NCBI GenBank assembly: GCA_963831385.1
Contig: CAWHPW010000014.1
Coordinates: 62,001 to 126,000 of the forward strand
Origin: JACVRX01 sp963831385
GTDB taxonomy: Bacteria > Actinomycetota > Actinomycetes > Jiangellales > Jiangellaceae
Length of the DNA: 64,000 nucleotides
Direction of reading: 5' to 3'
A model generated the notes under the pieces. That model had not been told where the DNA came from and made no database searches. It worked only from the letters and a program-made list of their open reading frames with translations. Shown here piece after piece: positions 1 through 7,659 of this stretch. How positions within the stretch are numbered: the first letter of the stretch is position 1; the number at the start of each line of letters is the position of its first letter. Made by a program: the position numbers and the translations under genes.

Positions 1-61
1 GCCTGGCGACTCGGGATTCCCGGGTGACGACCCCGGCGACGAGGCGGCGGCGTCGACGTGA
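1..61 (+). CDS. C-terminal end of an upstream gene (partial)
   Basis: The frame starting at base 2 stays open from the window edge to a TGA at 59-61 and ends in an acidic, Gly/Asp-rich tail. Its stop overlaps the GTG start of the next gene in a GTGA arrangement, the same coupling used by many other gene pairs here. In M. tuberculosis the gene at this place is a RidA-like protein (Rv3678c), but 19 residues are too few to identify it. The competing frame starting at base 1 stops at 25-27. Confidence 0.4.
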   Translation, partial: PGDSGFPGDDPGDEAAAST

Positions 62-810
62 TGCTTCCCGGGTGGTGCCGGCTGGTCCGGGCGAACAACC
101 CTGGCCCGATGACGCTGGACGGCACCAACACGTATGTGCTCTCCGGCCCCACGGGCAACGTGGTCGTCGATCCTGGACCGTTGCTCGACGAGCACCTGAG
201 CGCGGTCGCCGCACACGTTCCGGTCGCCGGCGTCCTGTTGACCCACGGTCACCTCGACCACTGTGAGGGGGCAGGACGGTTCCATCAGCTGACCGGCGCG
301 CCGACGCTGGCAAAGGACCCGCTGTTGTGTATCGACGGCGAGCCGCTCACAGTCGACGGTGTCACGCTGGACATCGCTGGCCTCGAGATCCGGGTCGTGC
401 ATACACCCGGGCACACCGCCGACTCGGTGTCGTTCGCTGTCACGGCCCGAGACGAATCCGTCGTCCTCACCGGCGACACGATCCTGGGCCGGGGGACGAC
501 GGTCGTCGCACATCCCGACGGCCGGCTGGGTCCCTACCTCGAGTCCCTCGCCCGCCTGGCCGAGTTCCGGGGTGCCATGCTCCTGCCGGGCCACGGGCCG
601 GTACGGCCCGATGTCGCAGCCGTCGCGGCGGAGTATCTCGCCCATCGGCAGGAACGCCTCGACCAGGTGCGCGCCGCCTTGGCCGCCGGAGCCCGGACAC
701 CGCGAGAGGTCGTCGAAATCGTCTACTCCGACGTAGACCGGACGCTCTGGCCGGCGGCCGAGCAGTCCGTCCGCGCCCAACTCGACTACCTCACCGAACA
801 ACGCGACTGA
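58..810 (+). CDS. MBL-fold metallo-hydrolase
   Basis: A 250-residue metallo-beta-lactamase-fold hydrolase, probably cytoplasmic since no signal peptide is visible. The metal-binding motif THGHLDH lies near residues 61-67, followed by a second-site His in HTPGHT, a bridging Asp in LTGDTI and the last His in LPGHGP, so the dinuclear zinc site looks complete. It resembles the beta-lactamase-like proteins next to crp in actinobacteria (Rv3677c-like). The substrate cannot be inferred; thioester or other ester hydrolysis is common in the fold. Starts at GTG 58 or ATG 61 are both possible; GTG 58 overlaps the preceding stop. It is convergent with crp. Confidence 0.85.
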   Translation: MMLPGWCRLVRANNPGPMTLDGTNTYVLSGPTGNVVVDPGPLLDEHLSAVAAHVPVAGVLLTHGHLDHCEGAGRFHQLTGAPTLAKDPLLCIDGEPLTVDGVTLDIAGLEIRVVHTPGHTADSVSFAVTARDESVVLTGDTILGRGTTVVAHPDGRLGPYLESLARLAEFRGAMLLPGHGPVRPDVAAVAAEYLAHRQERLDQVRAALAAGARTPREVVEIVYSDVDRTLWPAAEQSVRAQLDYLTEQRD

Positions 811-832
811 CCGCGGCCCGCCGCAACCTGAA

Positions 833-924
833 GGCCGGGTCGAGGGTTGCCGTCTCCGCCCGCGGCCGACTTCGTCGGCCGTCTACGCCCGACCACACCC
901 GAGACAACAACCCTCGACCCGGCC
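833..924. repeat. long nested inverted repeat, element 1
   Basis: A perfect 17-bp inverted repeat (833-849 with 908-924) encloses a second perfect 8-bp hairpin (863-870 with 874-881, 3-nt loop). It lies in the convergent gap between the MBL gene and crp, so a bidirectional terminator is the simplest reading. There is no T-tract, which is usual in high-GC actinobacteria. The nested design is repeated immediately downstream with unrelated sequence. Confidence 0.75.
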
Positions 925-942
925 AGAAATTAAGCGGCCGAG

Positions 943-1015
943 CCGGAGTCATCGTCCGGGGTGTGGTGGGCGTAGGGACGCCCCAGGCGTCCCGGGGCGG
1001 GGACGATGACTCCGG
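943..1015. repeat. long nested inverted repeat, element 2
   Basis: A perfect 15-bp inverted repeat (943-957 with 1001-1015) encloses a perfect 8-bp hairpin (975-982 with 986-993, 3-nt loop). It sits 18 bp from element 1 and 14 bp from the crp stop codon. The most likely role is termination of crp and the MBL gene from either side. The rest of the 811-1029 gap shows nothing else. Confidence 0.75.
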
Positions 1016-1029
1016 ATTGGCCGCGGAGG

Positions 1030-1704
1030 CTACCGGGCGCGGCGACGCAAGCGCTCGATGTCGAGCAGGACGACCGAGCGCTGCTCGAGCCGCAACCAGC
1101 CGCGGCCGGCGAAGTCGGCCAGGGCCTTGTTCACGGTCTCGCGCGACGCTCCCACGAGCTGCGCCAACTCTTCCTGAGTGAGATCGTGCACGACGCGAAC
1201 GCCTTCGTCGGAGACGACGCCGAACCGGGTCGACAGATCCAGCAGCTGCTTGGCCACTCGGCCCGGCACGTCGGAGAAGACCAGATCGGCAAGTGTGTCG
1301 TTGGAGCGGCGCAGCCGCTGCGCGAACTGCAGAAGCAGGCCGCGCGCGACCTCGGGGCGGCCGGTCAGCCAGGGGAGAAGGTCGGTGTGGCCGAGTCCGA
1401 GCAGCGTTGCATCCGTAACGGCCGTGACGGTAGCGCTGCGCGGCCCGGGATCGAAAACTGACAGTTCACCGAACATCTGACCTGGGCCGAGCAGTGCCAA
1501 TAGGTTCTCGCGCCCGTCGGGAGACGTGCGACCAAGCTTGATCTTGCCGCTGATGACGACGTAGACACGGTCGCCCTCGTCGCCTTCGCGGAAGAGAACC
1601 CCGCCGCGGCTGAGCTTGACCTCGACCATCGAGGAGCGCAGAGCGGCCGCGGCTTCATCGTCGAGCTCGCGGAACAGCGGCGCGGTGCGTAGCACGTCGT
1701 CCAC
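1030..1704 (-). CDS. crp: Crp/Fnr-family cAMP-responsive transcription regulator
   Basis: A 224-residue CRP-family regulator. An N-terminal cyclic-nucleotide-binding domain spans roughly residues 8-125 and carries the phosphate-binding cassette FGE (78-80) and RSA (89-91), with the Arg that contacts the cAMP phosphate. A long dimerisation helix follows, then a winged helix with the recognition region LTQEELAQLVGASRETVNKA at 175-194. Actinobacterial homologues (Rv3676, GlxR) are global regulators of carbon and respiratory genes at TGTGA-N6-TCACA sites. It is divergent from nth with a 146-bp shared upstream region. Confidence 0.92.
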   Translation of the reverse strand: MDDVLRTAPLFRELDDEAAAALRSSMVEVKLSRGGVLFREGDEGDRVYVVISGKIKLGRTSPDGRENLLALLGPGQMFGELSVFDPGPRSATVTAVTDATLLGLGHTDLLPWLTGRPEVARGLLLQFAQRLRRSNDTLADLVFSDVPGRVAKQLLDLSTRFGVVSDEGVRVVHDLTQEELAQLVGASRETVNKALADFAGRGWLRLEQRSVVLLDIERLRRRAR

Positions 1705-1850
1705 GAGGCCTCCTCGTGCGCGATCGGTGGGCCTAGCGTCCCCAGTGTTTCTCGGTCACATCATGGCGGATCATGCTTCACGCCGAGCCGAAACCCGGCC
1801 ATGGATCCGCTCGACAGCCACGGTCAGCTACGACCTCTTAGGCTGGAGCG

Positions 1851-2558
1851 ATGTCGGCAGCCGTACGGGAGGAGTCGCGGCTCGCGCTCGTCCGCCGGGC
1901 CCGACGGATCAACCGCGAGCTGGCGCTGGTCTATCCCGATGCCCATTGTGAGCTCGACTTCACCTCGCCGTTCGAGCTGCTCATCGCGACCGTCCTGTCG
2001 GCGCAGACCACCGACGTCCGGGTCAACATGGTCACGCCGACACTGTTCGCCAAGTACCCGGGCCCTGCCGACTTGGCCGCGGCCGACCGCGCCGACATCG
2101 AGGCCATCATCCAGTCCACCGGGTTCTTCCGCGCCAAGACGCAGTCGATCATTGGGCTCTCGCAGGCCATCGTCGAGCGGTTCGGTGGCGAGGTTCCCAG
2201 CCGCATGCAGGATCTGGTGACCCTGCCGGGGGTCGGCCGCAAGACGGCGAACGTCGTCCTCGGTAATGCGTTCGGGGTGCCTGGAATCACGGTCGACACC
2301 CATTTCGGCCGGCTCGCCCGTCGGTTCGGCTGGACCATCAACACCGATGCCGACAAGGTGGAGGCGGACGTAGCCGCACTCATCCCGAAGCGGGAGTGGA
2401 CGATTCTCTCGCATCGGTTGATCTGGCACGGGCGACGCTGCTGCCATGCCCGCCGACCCGCTTGCGGCGTGTGTCCGCTCGCTCGGCTCTGCCCGTCGTA
2501 CGGCGAGGGTCCGACCGACTCGGCCGTGGCCGCCAAGCTGCTGAAGGGACCTGAATGA
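1851..2558 (+). CDS. nth: endonuclease III (DNA glycosylase/AP lyase)
   Basis: A 235-residue base-excision-repair enzyme that removes oxidised pyrimidines and nicks at abasic sites. The helix-hairpin-helix LPGVGRKTANVV contains the catalytic Lys at 131, and the catalytic Asp is 149 in ITVDTHFGRL. The [4Fe-4S] ligands Cys198, Cys205, Cys208 and Cys214 have the standard C-x6-C-x2-C-x5-C spacing. ATG 1851 follows a purine-rich GGAG. The stop overlaps the Nudix start (ATGA), so the pair is probably co-translated. M. tuberculosis has a thioredoxin-like gene between these two that is absent here. Confidence 0.95.
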   Translation: MSAAVREESRLALVRRARRINRELALVYPDAHCELDFTSPFELLIATVLSAQTTDVRVNMVTPTLFAKYPGPADLAAADRADIEAIIQSTGFFRAKTQSIIGLSQAIVERFGGEVPSRMQDLVTLPGVGRKTANVVLGNAFGVPGITVDTHFGRLARRFGWTINTDADKVEADVAALIPKREWTILSHRLIWHGRRCCHARRPACGVCPLARLCPSYGEGPTDSAVAAKLLKGPE

Positions 2559-3226
2559 GTCTCGCCAGTCAGCCGCCAGGCTGGCTGGGCGCCATCGTCG
2601 ACGCGGTCGGCGATGTCAGGGTCGAACAGCTGTCACGGCATGCGCCACCCCAGCCGGGCACCGGGCGAGCCTCCGCGGTGCTCGCGCTGTTCGGGGAATC
2701 CGTGGACCGCGGCAGGTCCATACCCGACGTCCTGCTCATCGAGCGTGCCCCGGGGCTACGGAGTCATGCGGGCATGCCTGCCTTTCCCGGCGGCGTGATC
2801 GATCCAGACGACGATGGTCCCGTCGGCGCAGCGTTACGAGAGGCCCGGGAGGAGACCGGAGTCGATCCGGCCGGAATTGACGTGCTCGCCACGCTTCCGC
2901 AGTTGTGGCTGCCGGCCGGCGACTACGTCGTCACCCCAGTCCTTGCGTGGTGGCGCTTGCCGTCGCCAGTCGCCGTCGTCGACAGCGCCGAGGTTGCTTC
3001 CGTGCACCGGATTCCCGTTGCGCATTTCGTCGAACCGTCGAACCGGCTTCGGGTGTATCACCCAGGCGGACACATCGGCCCGGCGTTCCGTGTCGACGGG
3101 TTGCTCGTCTGGGGTTTCACGGCCGGCGTCCTCAGCTGGCTGCTCGAGGCCGGCGGGCTGTCCCAACCGTGGGACCTCGACCGGGTCGAGCGCGTACCGC
3201 TGGCCGAGGGAGCGAACACTCCGTGA
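2555..3226 (+). CDS. Nudix hydrolase, CoA-pyrophosphatase-like
   Basis: A 223-residue Nudix hydrolase. The Nudix box lies around residues 78-100 (GGVIDPDDDG... then REAREETGV), keeping the metal-binding REAREE core, while the first conserved Glu of the box is replaced by Asp or shifted. Upstream residues VLLIERAP and HAGMPAFPGG resemble CoA/acyl-CoA diphosphatases of the NudL/YeaB type, so hydrolysis of CoA or a related diphosphate is the best guess. Its ATG overlaps the nth stop and its TGA overlaps the marP GTG, making a tight nth-nudix-marP operon. Confidence 0.88.
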   Translation: MSLASQPPGWLGAIVDAVGDVRVEQLSRHAPPQPGTGRASAVLALFGESVDRGRSIPDVLLIERAPGLRSHAGMPAFPGGVIDPDDDGPVGAALREAREETGVDPAGIDVLATLPQLWLPAGDYVVTPVLAWWRLPSPVAVVDSAEVASVHRIPVAHFVEPSNRLRVYHPGGHIGPAFRVDGLLVWGFTAGVLSWLLEAGGLSQPWDLDRVERVPLAEGANTP

Positions 3227-4410
3227 TTTTTGGGCTCAACCTGGTCGACTGGCTGGTGATCGTGCTCGCCCTCGTCGTGGCGTACACAGGCTGGGTCCAC
3301 GGCTTCGTGGTTGGCCTGCTGTCATTCGTGGGTTTCGTTGGAGGAGCGACTGCCGGCTTGCTTCTCGTGCCGGTGGTGCTCGGCGGTCTGGAGCCCAGCC
3401 TGGGAGTCTCCGTGCTGGCTGTGCTGATGGTGCTCGCGATCGCCTCGATCGGTCAGGGGTTGCTTGCCTGGGCCGGTGGATGGGTGCGGTCCAAGGTGTC
3501 TTCAGAGCCGGCACGCCACGTCGACGGGCTGGCTGGCGCGTTGCTCGCAGTCGTGGGCCTGCTGATCGGTGCTTGGGCGGTTGGCCTGGCGATTTCGTCA
3601 TCGGCGATTCCGTACGCGTCCGCTGCCGTCCGCGAGTCCAAGATCCTCAAGACCGTCGACGGTGCCGTGCCGGTTTCACCCGACGCTCTGCGCGATGCTT
3701 TCGAATCGGTCGTCTCCGCGGGCCGGTTCCCGGAGGTCGTTGCGCCCTGGGTGCCGGAGCCCATTCGCGACGTCGGCGCACCGGAGGCGACGCTGAGTCG
3801 CGACCCGGAGATCCGAGCGGCGACGGCCAGCGTCGTCAAGGTCATCGGGCGAGCCGACTCGTGCAGCCGGGTCATCGAAGGCTCGGGTTTCGTGGTCGCG
3901 CCGGAGCGCGTGATGACCAACGCGCATGTCGTCGCCGGGGTCGCGGCGCCGATCGTTGCCGGGCCCGATGCCGAACCGCTCGAGTCGCGCGTCGTGCATT
4001 TCGATCCGCGCACTGACGTGGCGGTGCTGGCCGTTCCCGGCCTGGATCGTGCAACTCTCGATTTCCGCGACGACACAGCTGCCGGTGAGGACGCTGCCGT
4101 CGTCGGGTATCCGGGAAATGAGCAGTTGCGCACCGAGCCGGTACGGGTCCGCGGCGAGCATGCCTTGCTGGGCAGTGACATCTATGACGATGAAACCGTC
4201 AGCCGTGATGTGCTCGCGATCAGGGGGGAGGTCCGGCCGGGAAATTCAGGTGGGCCGTTGGTCGCAGGCGACGGATTGGTTCTCGGCGTCGTGTTTGCGG
4301 CGTCGTTGACCGATCCGGACACCGGCTATGCCTTGGCGCCGAGCGAGGTCAGCCAGGCACTCGAGGCCGCCGCCGCGACCGAACCGGTCCCCACCGGCGT
4401 CTGCACCTAA
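3223..4410 (+). CDS. marP: MarP-like membrane serine protease
   Basis: A 395-residue protein with four N-terminal membrane helices (a CvpA-like region, about residues 1-130) and a periplasmic chymotrypsin-like protease domain. The triad is His235 in TNAHVV, Asp265 in RTDVAV and Ser342 in RPGNSGGP. Cys214 and Cys394 match in position the disulfide pair that stabilises M. tuberculosis MarP (Rv3671c), which is required for acid resistance in that species. Acid or oxidative stress resistance is inferred here. GTG 3223 overlaps the Nudix TGA; longer readings upstream run through the Nudix gene and are rejected. Confidence 0.92.
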   Translation: MIFGLNLVDWLVIVLALVVAYTGWVHGFVVGLLSFVGFVGGATAGLLLVPVVLGGLEPSLGVSVLAVLMVLAIASIGQGLLAWAGGWVRSKVSSEPARHVDGLAGALLAVVGLLIGAWAVGLAISSSAIPYASAAVRESKILKTVDGAVPVSPDALRDAFESVVSAGRFPEVVAPWVPEPIRDVGAPEATLSRDPEIRAATASVVKVIGRADSCSRVIEGSGFVVAPERVMTNAHVVAGVAAPIVAGPDAEPLESRVVHFDPRTDVAVLAVPGLDRATLDFRDDTAAGEDAAVVGYPGNEQLRTEPVRVRGEHALLGSDIYDDETVSRDVLAIRGEVRPGNSGGPLVAGDGLVLGVVFAASLTDPDTGYALAPSEVSQALEAAAATEPVPTGVCT

Positions 4411-4429
4411 CCCGACGGAGAGGGATTCG

Positions 4430-5350
4430 TCACGGCTTGGGCAGATCGCGCAGCCAGTCGAGCACTTCGTCGGTGAGGCGATCGGGTGCTTCCTCGTGCG
4501 GGAAATGGCCGACTCCTTCGAAGCGGACGAAGCGGTGCGGGCCGGTCACGTGGCGGTGCGATTTCGCCGCGGCCCGCGCAACGACCGTTCGGTCCGCGCC
4601 GCCGTGCACCTGCAGGACCGGCACCGCGATCGGCTCCTCCATGCGGACCGCGAACCGTCGGCCGTCGGCACGGGCCATCGACCGCACGGCCCAACGGTGG
4701 TACTCGAGCGCGCAATGCGGTGCCGGCCACAGGCGCATGGCGGCGCGGTAGCGAGCCGCAGCGGCTGGGTCGGGAAACTCGGATTCTGGTCCCACCCACC
4801 GTCGCAGCAGTGTTTCGACATAGGCGGCGTCGTTCGCGACCAGGCGGCGTTCGGGAATTGCGGGGGTCTGCACACCGAGCAGATGACCGGCCTGCCGCCT
4901 CCCCCGAAGCAGGTTGTGGCGGAGTTCCAGGGGGTGCGGCATGGAGAGGACGGCAAGAGCGCTGACGTGGGCCGGCCGCAAGACGGCTGTTGCCCAGGCG
5001 ACGTAACCGCCCCAGCCGTGGCCGATCAGCACGGCCTGTTGCTCACCCAGCGACCGCACGACTCCGGTCACGTCTGCGGTCAGCGTGGCCGGATCGTATC
5101 CGCGCGGTGTCTTGTCGCTGCCACCGTAGCCGCGCAGATCCATGGCAACGGTGCGCCAGCCGGCGGCCGCCAACTCCGGCAGCTGGTGACGCCAGGCCCA
5201 CCAGAACTCCGGAAAGCCGTGCAGAAGCGCGAGCAGCGGGCCGTCTCCCATCGACGCGACATGGAAGCGCGCGCCGTTCGCGGCGATGTAGCGGTGCTCC
5301 CATGGGCCGGGAACCTCGACAGTGTCGCGTAGAGACCCGTTGCCGTTCAC
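4430..5350 (-). CDS. alpha/beta hydrolase, EphE/epoxide-hydrolase-like, nucleophile replaced
   Basis: A 306-residue alpha/beta-hydrolase-fold protein at the position of ephE (Rv3670) in M. tuberculosis. The oxyanion motif HGFPEFWWAW (44-53), an acid in GGADRTVV and the His in GVGHFPHEE are present. The nucleophile elbow reads IGHGWGG, so residue 112, Asp in epoxide hydrolases (GHDWGG) and Ser in esterases, is Gly. Classical catalysis through a covalent intermediate should therefore fail unless the family uses another mechanism. GTG 5350 overlaps the stop of the holin-like gene. It is convergent with marP, 19 bp apart. Confidence 0.85.
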   Translation of the reverse strand: MNGNGSLRDTVEVPGPWEHRYIAANGARFHVASMGDGPLLALLHGFPEFWWAWRHQLPELAAAGWRTVAMDLRGYGGSDKTPRGYDPATLTADVTGVVRSLGEQQAVLIGHGWGGYVAWATAVLRPAHVSALAVLSMPHPLELRHNLLRGRRQAGHLLGVQTPAIPERRLVANDAAYVETLLRRWVGPESEFPDPAAAARYRAAMRLWPAPHCALEYHRWAVRSMARADGRRFAVRMEEPIAVPVLQVHGGADRTVVARAAAKSHRHVTGPHRFVRFEGVGHFPHEEAPDRLTDEVLDWLRDLPKP

Positions 5351-5760
5351 GTCTCGGTGTCGTGGCGAAGCGCCTGCCCGACGCGGGCGGCGGCTCGCTT
5401 GGCGCGCTCGGGGCCCTGGATCCGCTCGAGCCGGCTACGGCCCAGCAGTCCCAGTATCGCGGCGACGATCAGGTAGAAGACCGCCACGATGAGGAACGCC
5501 CAGCCGGGGTGCAAGCCCAGCGCCACCAGGCCGTATCCCAGCGCGATGGATATCAGCACGACCGCGAGCAGGATGAGGAACGCCGCGGCGCCCAGCATGC
5601 CGGCGCCGGCACCGACCCGGCCGGCGCTCTCGCGCAGCTCGGCTTTGGCGAGCTCTACCTCTCCGCGGACCAACGTCGTGATGTCCTGCTGGATGCCGGC
5701 GACGAGCGTTCCGATGCTGACCTCGGAGTCGGCGCCGGAGCCGGTCGGCTGGGCTGCCAT
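5347..5760 (-). CDS. actinobacterial holin-X-type (phage holin superfamily III) membrane protein
   Basis: A 137-residue small membrane protein. An amphipathic N-terminal part with DITTLVRGEVELAKAEL is followed by two membrane helices, about residues 51-75 and 82-103, and a basic tail. This is the pattern of the Phage_holin_3_6 / Holin-X family encoded beside ephE in many actinobacteria (Rv3669-like). A real lysis function is not implied; these are chromosomal genes of unknown role, perhaps in envelope stress. It is translationally coupled to the downstream hydrolase by a GTGA overlap. Confidence 0.8.
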   Translation of the reverse strand: MAAQPTGSGADSEVSIGTLVAGIQQDITTLVRGEVELAKAELRESAGRVGAGAGMLGAAAFLILLAVVLISIALGYGLVALGLHPGWAFLIVAVFYLIVAAILGLLGRSRLERIQGPERAKRAAARVGQALRHDTET

Positions 5761-5845
5761 GCTCGTACTCCTGTCGTCGTAGGGCTTTCCCGGGATGGGA
5801 CTCTAATGCTTCCCGGGCAGGGGGAACTTGCGCATCGACACGAGG

Positions 5846-7145
5846 TCAACCGTCGCGGTCGGGCGGTTCGCTCGCGTAGACGTCGGGCACTCCGTCGGGG
5901 TCGCTGTCGCGACCGTCATCCTCTTCGATGCGACGGTAGACCGCGTTGCGCCGGGCCAGGATCACCGACGCGACGATCGCGGACAGCAACGAGCCGATCA
6001 GCACGGCGGACTTCGCCAACTCGAGAGTTGCTGGATCCGAGCCGAATGCCAGCTCCGAGATCAACAACGACACCGTGAAGCCGATCCCAGCCAGCACGGC
6101 AACCCCGACGACGTCAGCCCAGGACAGATCCTCAGAGAGCTCGGCGTGGGTGAATCGAGCTGTCAGGTATGCGCCGACCGCGATCCCGAGGCCTTTCCCG
6201 ACCAGGAGACCGAGCACAATGCCCAGCGCCACCGGTTCGGTGAGCACCAACCGCATGGTGTCGGCAGACACGACGATGCCGGCCGCGAACAAGGCGAACA
6301 GCGGCACGCACACGGCGGCTGAAAATGGCCGCATCCGGTGCTCGAGCCGCTCGGCGGGCGACTCGTGCTCTCCGTCGTCCCGGCGGACCCGGGTGGCCAA
6401 ACCGAAGGCGACACCGATCACGGTCGCATGCACGCCGCTTTCGTGGATCAGCAGCCACGCGGCTAGGAACATCGGCAGGTAGATCCACCATCCCTGAACC
6501 CGAAGCCGTTGCAGCAGGGCGTACAGGCCGACCAGCCCGACCGCTCCCATCAGCGGGAGGAACGACACGTCCGGAGTGAAGAAGACCGCGATGATCGTTA
6601 TCGCCAGCAGATCGTCGACCACCGCCAGCGTCAACAGAAACGCTCGCAGCGAGGTCGGCAGGCGCGAGCCGATCACGGCGAGTACAGCGAGAGCGAACGC
6701 AAGATCGGTCGCCGTCGGTACCGCCCAGCCGGTGAGCTCCCCGTCCATACCGACGTTGATCACGACGTAGACCACGGCGGGTACGGCCATCCCGCAGACC
6801 GCTGCGGCCGCGGGCAAAATCGCCGTCGCCCGATCGGACAGCTCACCGACGACGATCTCTCGCTTCAGTTCCAGCCCGGCTACCAGGAAGAACACGACGA
6901 GGAGCGCGTCAGCGGTCCAGGTGGCGACGCTCAGATCCAGGTGCAGAGCGGCCGGCCCTATCACGGTTCCCGCGACCGACAGATAGGAGTCGGTGCCGAG
7001 GTTGGCCCAGAGCAGCGCTGCGGCTGTCGCGACGAGCAGGACGAAGCCACCGGTCGTCTCGTCCCGCAGGGCGGACAGAATCTCGGCTGCGCTCAGCGAG
7101 TGGCAGCCGCTCGAGGAAGGCGCGCCTGACCCGTTCGATCGGCAT
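5846..7145 (-). pseudogene. nhaA: Na+/H+ antiporter NhaA, apparent frameshift near the 5' end
   Basis: A NhaA-family antiporter. From base 7084 down to 5846 one frame encodes the family from EILSALRDETTGGFVLL (first helix) through VVFFLVAGLELKREIVVGEL, PTATDLAFALAVLA and VVDDLLAITIIAVFF, the last carrying the ion-binding Asp pair. This frame has no ATG, GTG or TTG before 6964, a start that would delete the first helix. ATG 7145, in the other frame, gives MPIERVRRAFLERLPLAERS, a plausible NhaA N-terminus that fits if one base is skipped near 7085. It is either truly frameshifted, a sequencing error, or initiated unusually. The rejoined protein would have about 433 residues, normal for the family. 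Confidence 0.8.
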
Positions 7146-7163
7146 CAGGTCACCTCGGCCGGC

Positions 7164-7220
7164 TCAGTTGAACGCGTAGTACCGAAGGTAGAGGTAAGGC
7201 CACGTTGGCGCATCACCTAA
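7164..7220 (-). pseudogene. C-terminal remnant of an ArsB/NhaD-type permease
   Basis: On the minus strand, just upstream of nhaA, a short open stretch ends in ...PTWPYLYLRYYAFN then TGA at 7166-7164. It matches the last residues of the intact permease at 7660-8958 (...TPYLWLRYFALA). No start or upstream homology is left. It looks like the severed 3' end of a permease gene, possibly the end missing from the broken copy at 12519-13583. The match covers only about a dozen residues, so chance similarity is not fully excluded. Confidence 0.5.
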
Positions 7221-7289
7221 CGATGTGCGTGACCTGCGGATACGCGGCAGACCGGCCCACGTTGTGCGCCGGTTATTCGTAACCTAGGC

Positions 7290-7330
7290 GGTTCCCCGGC
7301 CCATTGCGTTGGGACGCGAGCCGGGGAACC
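7290..7330. terminator. inverted repeat between permease remnant and small ORF
   Basis: A perfect 11-bp inverted repeat, GGTTCCCCGGC at 7290-7300 with its complement at 7320-7330, separated by 19 nt. It lies 22 bp upstream of the small plus-strand gene at 7352, so it could be an operator, leader hairpin or terminator. No T-tract follows. Confidence 0.4.
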
Positions 7331-7351
7331 TCGACGGGATAGGAGCCCGCC

Positions 7352-7522
7352 GTGTCCAACATCACGCCCGAACCCGGCCGGCACGGCTGGGGTGACTTGC
7401 TCACCCTGGTCGGCGCTGTGCGCCGGCTGGCGTTCGACCACAGCCTGCCGTCGGAGGCGCTGGGCCGGATCAGGGACGCGTTCCACGACCACGACCACCA
7501 GGGCGGCATCAGTGAGCTGTGA
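7352..7522 (+). CDS. small hypothetical protein (56 aa)
   Basis: A GTG-initiated open frame of 56 codons with a good ribosome-binding site (AGGAG at 7341-7345, 6 nt before the start). The product has the soluble, ordered look of a real protein: a Gly/Trp-containing N-terminus, an alternating helix around LLTLVGAVRRLAFDH and a His/Asp-rich segment DAFHDHDHQ that might bind metal. I do not recognise a family. It is alone on the plus strand between two minus-strand antiporter genes. Confidence 0.5.
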   Translation: MSNITPEPGRHGWGDLLTLVGAVRRLAFDHSLPSEALGRIRDAFHDHDHQGGISEL

Positions 7523-7659
7523 GGTCGTCTATTGCCGGCATGCGTCGTGGTGATGTCCGCGCCAGGGCATGGCGCGAGCCCACCGATATCGGAAGAATCG
7601 GGACGCTGCGGCTATGCCGGGGAGAGCCGACACCCGACTGACACCGGTCGCGTGGCTGG

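Noticed and set aside
1755..1775. Possible Crp site (GTGTTTCTCGGTCACA) between crp and nth
   Set aside because: Only the TCACA half is right; the left half does not match TGTGA at the required spacing.
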